From contig WRAB01000001.1 in the NCBI GenBank assembly GCA_009780435.1, positions 110,742-174,741 on the forward strand: 64,000 bases of DNA. The letters run 5' to 3'. The notes under the pieces are model-generated. The model ran no database searches. It saw only the letters and a program-made list of their open reading frames with translations, and was not told the origin of the DNA. A program made the translations under genes and the position numbers. The stretch comes from Oscillospiraceae bacterium. GTDB taxonomy: Bacteria > Bacillota > Clostridia > Oscillospirales > Oscillospiraceae. This document shows, one piece after another, positions 8,374 to 16,033 of the stretch (positions are counted from its first letter, which is position 1; each line of letters begins with the position of its first letter).

Positions 8374-10008
8374 ATGAAAAGATTTAAACGCGAATGGGTG
8401 AAAACGGCGGCGATTATATTTTTAGCGGTGCTGCTGGCGCTTACCTTTTTTTCCAATACCATTATGAATCTCTCCCTGCCGGAAGTGGTTACGGCCAACA
8501 CGAGTTCAGGGGCAATTACCAATGCCATCCGGGGTCAGGCCGCGGCCCAGGCCAACAATAGCTATGACATCAACGTGACCTCGCCCCGGCACGTCTTGGC
8601 TGTCCATGTTCGAGACGGCCAAGAAGTCCAAGAGGGGGATTTGCTCTTTGAATTGGAGGAGAGCGACGATGATCCCCTGGCCCAGGCCATGGACGAATTA
8701 AACGCGCTACATCTGGCCTATCAGATGAAACTCCTGGATGTGGGGGCCGATTATACGATGCAAAACGAGACCATCCGTCAGGCCCGGGAGGATTTGCAAC
8801 AGGCTACGGCCGAGCGGGCCGCTTTGGGAACGACAAATTTGACAGAGACTGCTGCCCAAGCCAGAGTTACCGAATTGATGGCCACGCTTAGAGCGCGGGA
8901 AAGCCAGCTGGATCAGCTAGAGGCGGAACTCACCTTTATCGATACCTTTGACAGCCGCTCCACCCGGATCGCCCAACAGGTTATCGCCTATGAGAGCGCC
9001 CTGGCGGATTTCATCCGGGAGATGGGCATGTCTTATGAGAATTTCATCGAGGAAAACACTACTGTAAGTAATCAGTGGACGCAAGCTGTAGAGCGTACCA
9101 AGCTGGCTATGCAGACCGCCGCCGCCGCCGCTCGTGTGGCTGTGGTACAGGAGATCAGCGCCCAGGTCGTCCAGGTGACTGCCTCCCAGAACGCCCTGAC
9201 GGAGGCGCAAAGCGTCTTGGAACGTGTCCGTGCCATCAACGACGCCGATCGGGATGTCCGTATTGCGCAACGGGCGCTCAATGCCGCCTTGATTGCTTTG
9301 AGCAGTGAACAACAACTGGGCTCTGCCGCCGAGGCCAAGCGCCTTCTGGAACTCCAGGCCATGGCCGATGAGATCACCGAACTGGAAGAGCGCATTGAGC
9401 GGATGGAGGCAGGACTTGAGGGCGACGGCAACAGCATCCTGGCCCGATATGACGGCATTATCGCCGGAATCACTGTCGTCGCAGGCCAGACGGCGGAGCC
9501 GGGGCTTCCCCTGGCGCGGATCGAAGTGGCCGAGATGGGCTTTTTGGCGGAGCTGACCGTAGATTCCCGCCAAGCCCAGGAGATTCGGCCCGGGGCCGAA
9601 GTGGATGTGACATCAGCCAGCTGGATGCCCGTCACCGGGAGAGTTTCCGGTTTCCGGGCGGATCCGGAAGACCCCACCAATCGGCGGATTGTCATGATAG
9701 ACTTACAGGGAGAGGTGACTATCGGAGAGCAGTTGAATCTCAGTATCCAGATATCCCGCGCCAATTACGAAGTGATCGTCCCCCGCAGTGCCATCAGCCA
9801 GGATGCGACGAGTCCACATGTCTATGTGCTTCAATCCAGAACATCGCCCCTGGGTACGCGCTATTTCGCCGTCCGGACGGATGTGACGATTCTGGCCGAA
9901 GATGAGCAGCAGGTGGCCGTTTCAGGGCTGGATCGTTTCTCCAGTGTCATCATCCGTTCCAGCGACACGCTTTCTGACCGGGCCGCGGTACGATTGGCGC
10001 CGAATTAG
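8374..10008 (+). CDS. HlyD/MacA-type membrane fusion (periplasmic adaptor) protein
   Basis: 544 residues. One N-terminal membrane anchor (about 8-32), a lipoyl-like half (VTSPRHVLAVHVRDGQEVQEGDLLFELEE), a long heptad-rich coiled coil (about 90-340), the second lipoyl half (ILARYDGIIAGITVVAGQTAEPGLPLARIE) and a beta-barrel region. This is the order of MacA/HlyD adaptors. The ATG at 8374 follows GGAGG; the frame is open upstream without a ribosome binding site. Such proteins normally pair with a MacB-type ABC protein, and the next gene holds only the extracytoplasmic core of one. Cotranscription with the sugar-type importer is odd. Confidence 0.85.
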   Translation: MKRFKREWVKTAAIIFLAVLLALTFFSNTIMNLSLPEVVTANTSSGAITNAIRGQAAAQANNSYDINVTSPRHVLAVHVRDGQEVQEGDLLFELEESDDDPLAQAMDELNALHLAYQMKLLDVGADYTMQNETIRQAREDLQQATAERAALGTTNLTETAAQARVTELMATLRARESQLDQLEAELTFIDTFDSRSTRIAQQVIAYESALADFIREMGMSYENFIEENTTVSNQWTQAVERTKLAMQTAAAAARVAVVQEISAQVVQVTASQNALTEAQSVLERVRAINDADRDVRIAQRALNAALIALSSEQQLGSAAEAKRLLELQAMADEITELEERIERMEAGLEGDGNSILARYDGIIAGITVVAGQTAEPGLPLARIEVAEMGFLAELTVDSRQAQEIRPGAEVDVTSASWMPVTGRVSGFRADPEDPTNRRIVMIDLQGEVTIGEQLNLSIQISRANYEVIVPRSAISQDATSPHVYVLQSRTSPLGTRYFAVRTDVTILAEDEQQVAVSGLDRFSSVIIRSSDTLSDRAAVRLAPN

Positions 10009-10021
10009 TGGAATGATTGTT

Positions 10022-10054
10022 CGTATTTCCCCCGCCACGGGCGGAGAAAATACG
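10022..10054 (+). other. Intergenic hairpin
   Basis: CGTATTT and AAATACG enclose a CCGCC/GGCGG inner stem. It lies between the adaptor and the MacB-core gene, with no U-tract, so it is more likely a processing or stability element than a terminator. Confidence 0.4.
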
Positions 10055-10098
10055 GAAAATAAGGGTTGAAGAAATCCCCCGAGGAATTGAGGTGCGGG

Positions 10099-11283
10099 AT
10101 GGGCGCGCGGCGTGAAAAATCGAAAAAAATACGGATGATAACAATTCTGGTCAGTGTGTTTCTGTTGCTTTTGGCTGTGGCCTCTGTGCTGTTTTTCCGG
10201 CATGTGACGGGGATGCTCCCCTCACAGCAGGCGGCGGCCCGCTGGTCTCCTGGCGGAGACCGGGTGGCCCAGGTCACGGCGTATATTCCGGAGCATAACG
10301 GTCTGACCCATGAAGCCACCCGAGGTGTGATCCACGCGCTTCGCAGTGGTCTCATGGCCGAGGGGATTGATCCAGGTGATGCAGACGGCGGCGGGGTCTG
10401 GACGTATGCATACAGCGCCCAGGAGGTCTTACGGCTCTCCTCTCGCTATCGCGGGCCGGCTGTGGTATATGCCACCGGCGTGGGGGGGAACTTTTTTCTA
10501 TTCAATCCCGTCTTACTAATAAGCGGGAGTTATTTTCCGCGTGACAGCATCAACCGAGATATGGTGCTCTTAGATGAAACCCTTGCCTGGTGGCTTTTCG
10601 GTGCCGTGGATGTGGCGGGGATGACGGTCTATATCGGCGGTGTACCCCACGTGATTTCCGGTGTCTATCGGCCCTATGGAGACTTTGCCAGCCAGGCGGC
10701 CACGGGGGATATGCCCCATATGTTCCTCTTCTATGACGCCCTGGCGGCAGAGGTGGGATTTGCCCCTATCACCAATGTGCAGGCAGTTTTGCCAAACCCG
10801 GTCTCTGGACTCGCGGAGGAGTTCTTGGCCGAGGCCATGGAGTCGGCAAATCTGAAAGAAGGGGAATACGCCCTCATCAATAACACGGAGCGCTATACCC
10901 TAAGCGCCATGATTGATGTGGTTCAGGACTTCGGGAGCCGCGCCATGCGGCAGATGGGATTTAGCCTACCCCAATGGGAAAACGCCGCCAGAATGGCGGA
11001 GGACTTTGCGGCGCTGGCCCTCGTGTTGACCCTGTTGTTTCTCGTTTTTCCAACCATTACAGCCCTCCGTTTGATCATCCGCCGCTGGCGGCGGCGCAAG
11101 TGGCGCCTGTTGCGTGGGACTTGGAATTGGTGGAATAACAGGCGAGAGGGGAAAAGAGAAGATGCGTGGCGTATGCAAAACCAGGAAGCGGAAATGCTAG
11201 AAAAAGAGAAAGATCAATACAATTTAGAGGAGATCATCCGCTCTGTTCGGGAAAGCGAGGAAAATCATGAAAAAGAAAATTAA
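10099..11283 (+). CDS. Orphan MacB-like periplasmic core domain protein
   Basis: 394 residues: N-terminal membrane segment (about 13-35), an extracytoplasmic domain, a second membrane segment (about 300-325), then a basic, charged cytoplasmic tail. The middle shows the MacB_PCD pattern: GSYFPRDSINRDMVLLDETLAWWLFGAVDVAGMT and a following VISGVYR. Full MacB/FtsX permeases have four membrane segments; here the FtsX part is missing. The ATG at 10099 is chosen for its GAGG site six bases upstream; a TTG at 10066 is the alternative. It may be the outer partner of the adjacent adaptor. Its 3' end overlaps the next lipoprotein by 17 bases. Confidence 0.7.
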   Translation: MGARREKSKKIRMITILVSVFLLLLAVASVLFFRHVTGMLPSQQAAARWSPGGDRVAQVTAYIPEHNGLTHEATRGVIHALRSGLMAEGIDPGDADGGGVWTYAYSAQEVLRLSSRYRGPAVVYATGVGGNFFLFNPVLLISGSYFPRDSINRDMVLLDETLAWWLFGAVDVAGMTVYIGGVPHVISGVYRPYGDFASQAATGDMPHMFLFYDALAAEVGFAPITNVQAVLPNPVSGLAEEFLAEAMESANLKEGEYALINNTERYTLSAMIDVVQDFGSRAMRQMGFSLPQWENAARMAEDFAALALVLTLLFLVFPTITALRLIIRRWRRRKWRLLRGTWNWWNNRREGKREDAWRMQNQEAEMLEKEKDQYNLEEIIRSVRESEENHEKEN

Positions 11284-13624
11284 AGCAGGGATCGCGCTAT
11301 TGCTTGCGGTCAGCATGTTGCTGTCATTGGCGGCCTGCGGCGGTGACAACGGCGGCGAAATAACGGGGGATCAGACACCTGATCTCGAAGCCACGGGCTA
11401 CGTCTATGTGCCGGAGTTTATCAGCATAAACGCAGAGCAGTCCAATTTAGGCATACTTGCGATTTCCGACGATACCCTCTTTGTCCGATATATTATGACA
11501 GGGGAAAACTTCTCCTTCGTGCCGGGGGTTGCAACCCTGCGGACAGACGGTACTGGCTTCACCTCCATCTGGGAGGGGGAATCGGCGCAATGGGAGGAAG
11601 AAGAGATAACCTACTATGCCCATAGTGACATTTCTATCGCCGCCCCACGGAGCGCAGGCGGCATATATGCTCTGCAGCGAACTTCCTCGGGCTTCTTTTC
11701 CAACGACGGCGGCGAGTCCGGCTGGGAGGATAGCGCCTACCTAATGGCCCTGGCATCCGATGGGACTGTGGAGCGGGAAATGGATCTCGCTACAGTCTTA
11801 GGCCGATCAGATGGGATGACCATTGAGGTCAGCGTGATGCAGGCGACGTCTGACGGCAGACTGCTCCTCGGCACATGGGACGCCCTGTATATTCTCTCGC
11901 CCGACTGGACGTTAGAGCGGGAGATTCCTTTGACCAATCTTTCGATGGATGGAATGGTCGTCACCAGGGATGACCGGGTGCTGGTGACTGTTTGGGACAA
12001 TGAGAGCTTTGCGCGCAAGACAAATTTCATGGACTTAGAGACGGGACAGTTACAAGATGAGGACGAGAGCCCCCTCTCCGACAGTATCAACCTCGCCGTA
12101 ACCGGCCCGGACTATGATTTGTACACCAGCGATTTCACCAGCGTCTTCGGCATTGACTTGGAGACGGGAGGGCGAACCCGGCTCTTTGACTGGATGGATA
12201 TGGACATGGCCAGCGGCACCACGTTCGTAGTCTCCGACGCAGGAGAGATTTTCTTCTTTGAGATGCAGTGGGGGAGAGAAGAAGGTGTTCAACGTGGCGG
12301 AACCCTGGTGCGCCTGACAAAGGTAGACGCCTCGGAAGTGCCGGAGGTGACGACGCTCACCTTTGGTGCCCTCAGCGTGGATTTCGATATCAAAGGCGAG
12401 ATCATTGAGTTCAACAAACGTAACCCCAACTACCGCATCCGGATTCGGGAGTATATGGACTGGCAGACCGGGGACTTTGAAATGGCCTTTGAAGCGGCGC
12501 TCCAGCGCTTCAATACCGATCTGCTCACGGGCAACGCCCCCGATATCTTACAGTTTTCGACGGAGCTCCCCTTTGACACGTATGCCAGAAGAGGATTCCT
12601 TGCGGATATGAATCCGCTCCTTGCCGCCGACCCAGAACTGAGCCGGGATGACCTGATATCGAGTGTGATGGATCTGTTTTCCGTGGATAGCGGGCTCTAT
12701 GTCGCCGTATCCCAGTTTACCATTCAGACTTTAGTGGGCAGAAGTGATCGGGTCGGCCCGGAGATGGGTTGGACCATGGCGGAGTTTCAAGCCGCTGTGG
12801 ACGCCCTGCCGGAGGGTGGGACGGCCTTTGACTCATTTGTCACCCGAGAGCAGTTTATGAACAGTGTCCTGGGCGTGAATTTGGCTCTGTTCATTGACCG
12901 GGAGACGGGGCGCGCCAACTTTGACAGCGATCTGTTCCGGAGTTATCTGACCTTTGCCAACACACTGACCACAAATGAGGAGCTCTGGGGAGACAATGGC
13001 TTTGATACGCCGGGGGACTGGGCCAGGCCGATGCCGGTGCCGCCCATTGGAGAGGTCAACCCAGATGATACGCTCAATGCCTACGCCGCAGGCCGGATTC
13101 TACTCATGGAGCAGACCCTCTGGGGATTTTCGGACATGGTGCATACAAGAGAGATGTTCCAGGGTGACGTGACCATCAAAGGCTATCCCAGCGAAGGCGG
13201 CTTGGGCAGTGTAGTGATACCTCGCTCCATGGTGGGGATATCCGCCAACACGCCCCATACGGATATTGCCTGGAGCTTTGTCCGCACTCTGTTGACTGAG
13301 CGGTATCAGCGGGAGAACGCCTTCAGTTTTGCCACCAACCGCGCAGTGTTAGAAGAGCAGATTGAAAGTGCCATGCGCCTGCCGGAGTGGGCGACAACAG
13401 AAGAGGATCGAGAGATTTGGCTCCCCATGCTACCCTCCCAGGCCGACGTGGATCAGATCATGGCCCTGATTGAAAACGTCGATCAGATCTCTATGCGGGA
13501 TGAGACGGTGCTCGCCATTGTCACAGAGGAGACGCTGCCCTACTTCGCCGGAGATCGGAGCGTGGAAGAGACCGTCCGGATCATCCAGAGCAGAGTGCAG
13601 ATTTTAATCAGCGAGAGCCGGTAG
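11267..13624 (+). CDS. Second large propeller/solute-binding lipoprotein
   Basis: 785 residues and a clear paralogue of the lipoprotein at 3929. Signal peptide ends LAAC with Cys at about 24. Residues about 35-370 are strand-rich repeats (SDGRLLLGTWDALYILSPDW, RDDRVLVTVWDN, DLETGGRTRLFDW) suggesting a beta-propeller. Residues about 375-785 form the solute-binding part, ending PYFAGDRSVEETVRIIQSRVQ, which matches the end of the first paralogue. It overlaps the preceding gene by 17 bases and closes the cassette. Having two such proteins for one permease pair suggests two ligands or two roles. Confidence 0.8.
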   Translation: MKKKIKAGIALLLAVSMLLSLAACGGDNGGEITGDQTPDLEATGYVYVPEFISINAEQSNLGILAISDDTLFVRYIMTGENFSFVPGVATLRTDGTGFTSIWEGESAQWEEEEITYYAHSDISIAAPRSAGGIYALQRTSSGFFSNDGGESGWEDSAYLMALASDGTVEREMDLATVLGRSDGMTIEVSVMQATSDGRLLLGTWDALYILSPDWTLEREIPLTNLSMDGMVVTRDDRVLVTVWDNESFARKTNFMDLETGQLQDEDESPLSDSINLAVTGPDYDLYTSDFTSVFGIDLETGGRTRLFDWMDMDMASGTTFVVSDAGEIFFFEMQWGREEGVQRGGTLVRLTKVDASEVPEVTTLTFGALSVDFDIKGEIIEFNKRNPNYRIRIREYMDWQTGDFEMAFEAALQRFNTDLLTGNAPDILQFSTELPFDTYARRGFLADMNPLLAADPELSRDDLISSVMDLFSVDSGLYVAVSQFTIQTLVGRSDRVGPEMGWTMAEFQAAVDALPEGGTAFDSFVTREQFMNSVLGVNLALFIDRETGRANFDSDLFRSYLTFANTLTTNEELWGDNGFDTPGDWARPMPVPPIGEVNPDDTLNAYAAGRILLMEQTLWGFSDMVHTREMFQGDVTIKGYPSEGGLGSVVIPRSMVGISANTPHTDIAWSFVRTLLTERYQRENAFSFATNRAVLEEQIESAMRLPEWATTEEDREIWLPMLPSQADVDQIMALIENVDQISMRDETVLAIVTEETLPYFAGDRSVEETVRIIQSRVQILISESR

Positions 13625-13648
13625 CAGATCAATCGACAGGATAATCAC

Positions 13649-13688
13649 GGGGTCGCAGAAGATATGCGCTGCGGCCCCGGTTGTTTTT
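13649..13688 (+). terminator. Rho-independent terminator of the lipoprotein cassette
   Basis: GGGGTCGCAG (13649-13658) pairs with CTGCGGCCCC (13669-13678), one G-T pair, followed by a T-rich tract ending TTTTT. Confidence 0.8.
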
Positions 13689-13745
13689 AGTCAGTCAGTA
13701 TTGACATCTGCCCCAATCGGTGGTACTATATTGCACGTCGGTTAT

Positions 13746-13833
13746 GCGAGAGTGGTGGAATTGGTAGACTCGCTGGCTTCAGGTGCCAGTGTTCTTCACG
13801 GACGTGCGGGTTCGAGTCCCGCCTCTCGCACCA
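13746..13833 (+). tRNA. tRNA-Leu (CAG)
   Basis: Acceptor stem GCGAGAG/CTCTCGC, D-loop with GGAATTGGTAGAC, anticodon stem CTGGC/GCCAG with loop TTCAGGT (anticodon CAG), a long variable arm typical of tRNA-Leu, T-arm GCGGGTTCGAGTCCCGC and an encoded CCA. Confidence 0.97.
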
Positions 13834-14040
13834 ACTCACTGCCGGGCTTGCTATGTTCCGCTTCCGCGCTGAAGAGCGCGCAAAAGCTGCACACCGCAAG
13901 CCCGTCGTTCGTTTCAAATCGGAGCAGAGCTGGCGTTCCGATTTGGGAAGGGCAAGAGCTTTAAGGGCAAGGTTCTGTATCACCACTCGCACCATACAAA
14001 AAGTCGTCGATTTTTATCGACGACTTTTGCTATATCTTGT
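13834..14040. other. Gene-free structured stretch after the tRNA
   Basis: No convincing gene. It holds inverted repeats CGGGCTTGC (13843-13851) with GCAAGCCCG (13896-13904), and AAATCGGA (13916-13923) with TCCGATTT (13937-13944). A second copy of the tRNA end CTCGCACCA lies at 13986-13994. A strong hairpin with A- and T-runs, GTCGTCGA/TCGACGAC (13998-14028), probably acts as a bidirectional terminator. Confidence 0.6.
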
Positions 14041-14047
14041 ACTGCAA

Positions 14048-14076
14048 TTGACAACGCGACAATTTGATGTTATGAT
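14048..14076 (+). promoter_or_regulatory. Strong sigma-A promoter of the rsgA leader
   Basis: Perfect -35 TTGACA (14048-14053), 17-base spacer, -10 TATGAT (14071-14076). It starts a leader of about 230 bases ahead of the GTPase gene. Confidence 0.8.
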
Positions 14077-14105
14077 AGAGAAAATCTAGTAATAGAAAGT
14101 GTGGT

Positions 14106-14295
14106 ATGACTGGTGAGGGTTCGTCAATAAGGGAACGATTTGTGTCACAGTAGCGGGATTTTGCCTGCTTATTTTGTGTACCCAAATGCCTTATATGACG
14201 ACCAGAGAAGTGTTCACCTAACACATTCTTTTGTTTGTTTTGTAGCGCAGTGGGTAACTGCGCTTTTTTGTTTGCCAAAAAGCCATTTGGTACAC
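14106..14295 (+). promoter_or_regulatory. Attenuator-like leader of the RsgA-type GTPase
   Basis: Two short frames are visible: 14106-14153 (15 codons plus stop) and 14186-14221 (MPYMTTREVFT). The second is followed by a GTGTT/AACAC hairpin (14210-14224) and a terminator, GCGCAG/CTGCGC plus T6 (14245-14269). GTGTACCCAAATG (14176-14188) can pair with CATTTGGTACAC (14284-14295), enclosing the terminator. This layout fits transcription attenuation sensed through ribosome movement; antibiotic induction is an inference. Confidence 0.6.
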
Positions 14296-14315
14296 GCTTA
14301 TTTTTATGAAAAGGA

Positions 14316-15395
14316 ATGAAATCATTGAATATCAATTTAAAAGACTATGGACGAAGCGAACGCTTTGCCCAAGAAGCGACTTTGTACGATGACTTATTCA
14401 TTGCAAGAGTTACGGCACAACACCGTGAGCTATATACGGTGATCTGCGAAGCCGGAGAAATCAGCGCAAGCGTCTCCGGGAAATTTTCCTACCACGCAGA
14501 CGATCCCACCAGCTTTCCGGCGGTTGGAGATTGGGTGATGATTGATCGGACGGACAAACACAGTGGCAAGGCGATTATCCGCCATGTTCTGCGGCGTAAA
14601 AGTATGCTGGCGCGGCAAGCGGCCGGTACGAAGGCCGCCGGACAGATGATCGCCGCAAACATTGATACGATCTTCATCTGCATGTCGCTCAACGCCGACT
14701 TTAATTTGCGAAGAGTTGAGCGGTATTTGACGATTGCGTGGGACAGTATGGCGACCCCGGTCATCGTCCTGACGAAATCCGATCTGTGCGATGACCTACA
14801 GCGGAAGCTAGACGAAGTTGCCACTGTGAGCATGGGGGTGGATGTGCTGGTCTGTTCCTCTGTGAGCGAGGACGGGTACGAGGCGATCCGCGCCTATGTT
14901 GAGGCGGGGAAGACGATTGCCTTTATCGGCTCATCGGGCGTTGGGAAATCTACGCTGATCAACCGCCTCATGGGGCAGGACGTACTGGCGACGAAAACGA
15001 TCCGCGCGGATGACGACAAGGGCCGGCACACGACAACCCACCGGCAGCTATTGCTTTTGCCAAGCGGCGGCATCGTCATTGATACGCCCGGTATGCGCGA
15101 ACTGCAAATACACACCGGGAACCTTTCAAAGACCTTTGAGGATGTGGCAGAGCTCGTCGTTCGCTGTAAGTTCAGCGATTGCTCCCACGGGGTAGAGGTG
15201 GGTTGCGCTGTGAGAGAAGCGATAGCAAGCGGCGTGTTATCAGAAGAACGCTTTGAAAGCTACCAAAAACTACAGCGCGAAGTGTCCTATGGCGGTCTAA
15301 ACGCCCGTCAGATTGAACATGAGAAAATCAACCAATTTGGCGGGAAGAACAAAGTGAAACAGTTAAAAAGGAATCTAATAAAGAAACCAAGATAA
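14316..15395 (+). CDS. rsgA: Ribosome small subunit-dependent GTPase A (RsgA/YjeQ family)
   Basis: 359 residues. N-terminal OB-fold (about 30-110), then the circularly permuted GTPase typical of RsgA: G4 TKSD (about 150), G1 GSSGVGKST (about 205-213), G2/G3 region with DTPGMRE (about 250-256), and a C-terminal zinc knuckle built from Cys-x6-Cys-x-His followed by Cys. RsgA matures the 30S subunit. Start is ATG 14316 or TTG 14325; the TTG is better spaced from AAAAGG. Strong promoter plus attenuator and a partner RNHCP gene suggest an inducible, probably extra copy of rsgA rather than the housekeeping one, which is typically found near stp/pknB. Confidence 0.9.
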   Translation: MKSLNINLKDYGRSERFAQEATLYDDLFIARVTAQHRELYTVICEAGEISASVSGKFSYHADDPTSFPAVGDWVMIDRTDKHSGKAIIRHVLRRKSMLARQAAGTKAAGQMIAANIDTIFICMSLNADFNLRRVERYLTIAWDSMATPVIVLTKSDLCDDLQRKLDEVATVSMGVDVLVCSSVSEDGYEAIRAYVEAGKTIAFIGSSGVGKSTLINRLMGQDVLATKTIRADDDKGRHTTTHRQLLLLPSGGIVIDTPGMRELQIHTGNLSKTFEDVAELVVRCKFSDCSHGVEVGCAVREAIASGVLSEERFESYQKLQREVSYGGLNARQIEHEKINQFGGKNKVKQLKRNLIKKPR

Positions 15396-15420
15396 ATAAA
15401 ATGGAAGGGAACGTTATTTT

Positions 15421-15517
15421 ATGAATAGAAGCATGACAGAGCGTGTAGCAAACCGGGAGGTTTGGATACGCTAAATAGCGCAGAACCTCCCGCAAAGTTA
15501 GGATTACGATAACTTTC
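15421..15517 (+). promoter_or_regulatory. Leader peptide and nested hairpins before the RNHCP gene
   Basis: A 17-codon frame (15421-15474, MNRSMTERVANREVWIR) overlaps an inverted repeat: CGGGAGGTT (15454-15462) with AACCTCCCG (15484-15492), with an inner CGCT/AGCG hairpin (15469-15480). A further AAAGTTA/TAACTTT hairpin ends just before the AGGAGG site of the RNHCP gene. The layout suggests translational control; this is inference. Confidence 0.5.
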
Positions 15518-15531
15518 AGGAGGAAAAACAC

Positions 15532-15951
15532 TTGAACAGAGAAAATAAAAGAAAAAAATATATGAAGGGGTATTATCGCCATAACGCCTGCAATGACAGT
15601 TTTACTTGCAAGGTGTGCGACCGTTTGGTCGTTCCACACGGCGCAGCGAGCGCCCATAGAAACCATTGTCCTTATTGCCTTTCCAGCCAGCATTTAGACA
15701 ATGAACCGGGAGACCGGGAGGCGGATTGCGGCGGAGCGATGGAGGCCATAGGCGTTTGGGTCAAAAAAGGCGGCGAGTGGGCGATTATCCACCGCTGCAG
15801 GATATGCGGGCATTTAAGCTCCAACCGCAGCGCCGCTGATGATAGCCCATTGAAGCTGATGTCCCTTGCTTTGAAACCACTCGGAAACCCGCCGTTCCCT
15901 TTGGAACGCATTGGGGAATTGACAGAACTTATGAGCGGTGGGGGCATTTAA
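15532..15951 (+). CDS. RNHCP domain protein
   Basis: 139 residues starting at a TTG eight bases after AGGAGG. It carries the family name motif (SAHRNHCPYCLSSQH, about 41-55) and several Cys pairs (CKVC, CPYC, CRICGH) that probably bind zinc. The biochemical role of RNHCP proteins is not established. Its position behind an RsgA-type GTPase and its own structured leader suggests a ribosome- or translation-related job. Confidence 0.8.
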   Translation: MNRENKRKKYMKGYYRHNACNDSFTCKVCDRLVVPHGAASAHRNHCPYCLSSQHLDNEPGDREADCGGAMEAIGVWVKKGGEWAIIHRCRICGHLSSNRSAADDSPLKLMSLALKPLGNPPFPLERIGELTELMSGGGI

Positions 15952-15958
15952 GCAAATA

Positions 15959-15995
15959 GGGGAGCAAGGAGTGGCGAAACCACTCCTTGCTCCTC
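15959..15995. terminator. Bidirectional terminator between RNHCP and SpoIID-LysM genes
   Basis: GGAGCAAGGAGTGG and CCACTCCTTGCTCC form a perfect 14-base stem around a CGAAA loop, lying between convergent genes. The T-tracts are weak. Confidence 0.6.
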
Positions 15996-16033
15996 TGTAT
16001 GTACCCAGTAAGCCATAATTCGGATTCGGGTTC

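Noticed and set aside
13726..13995. Open frame on the minus strand across the tRNA-Leu gene
   Set aside because: It is the antisense reading of the tRNA and its flank; such frames are a well-known annotation artefact.
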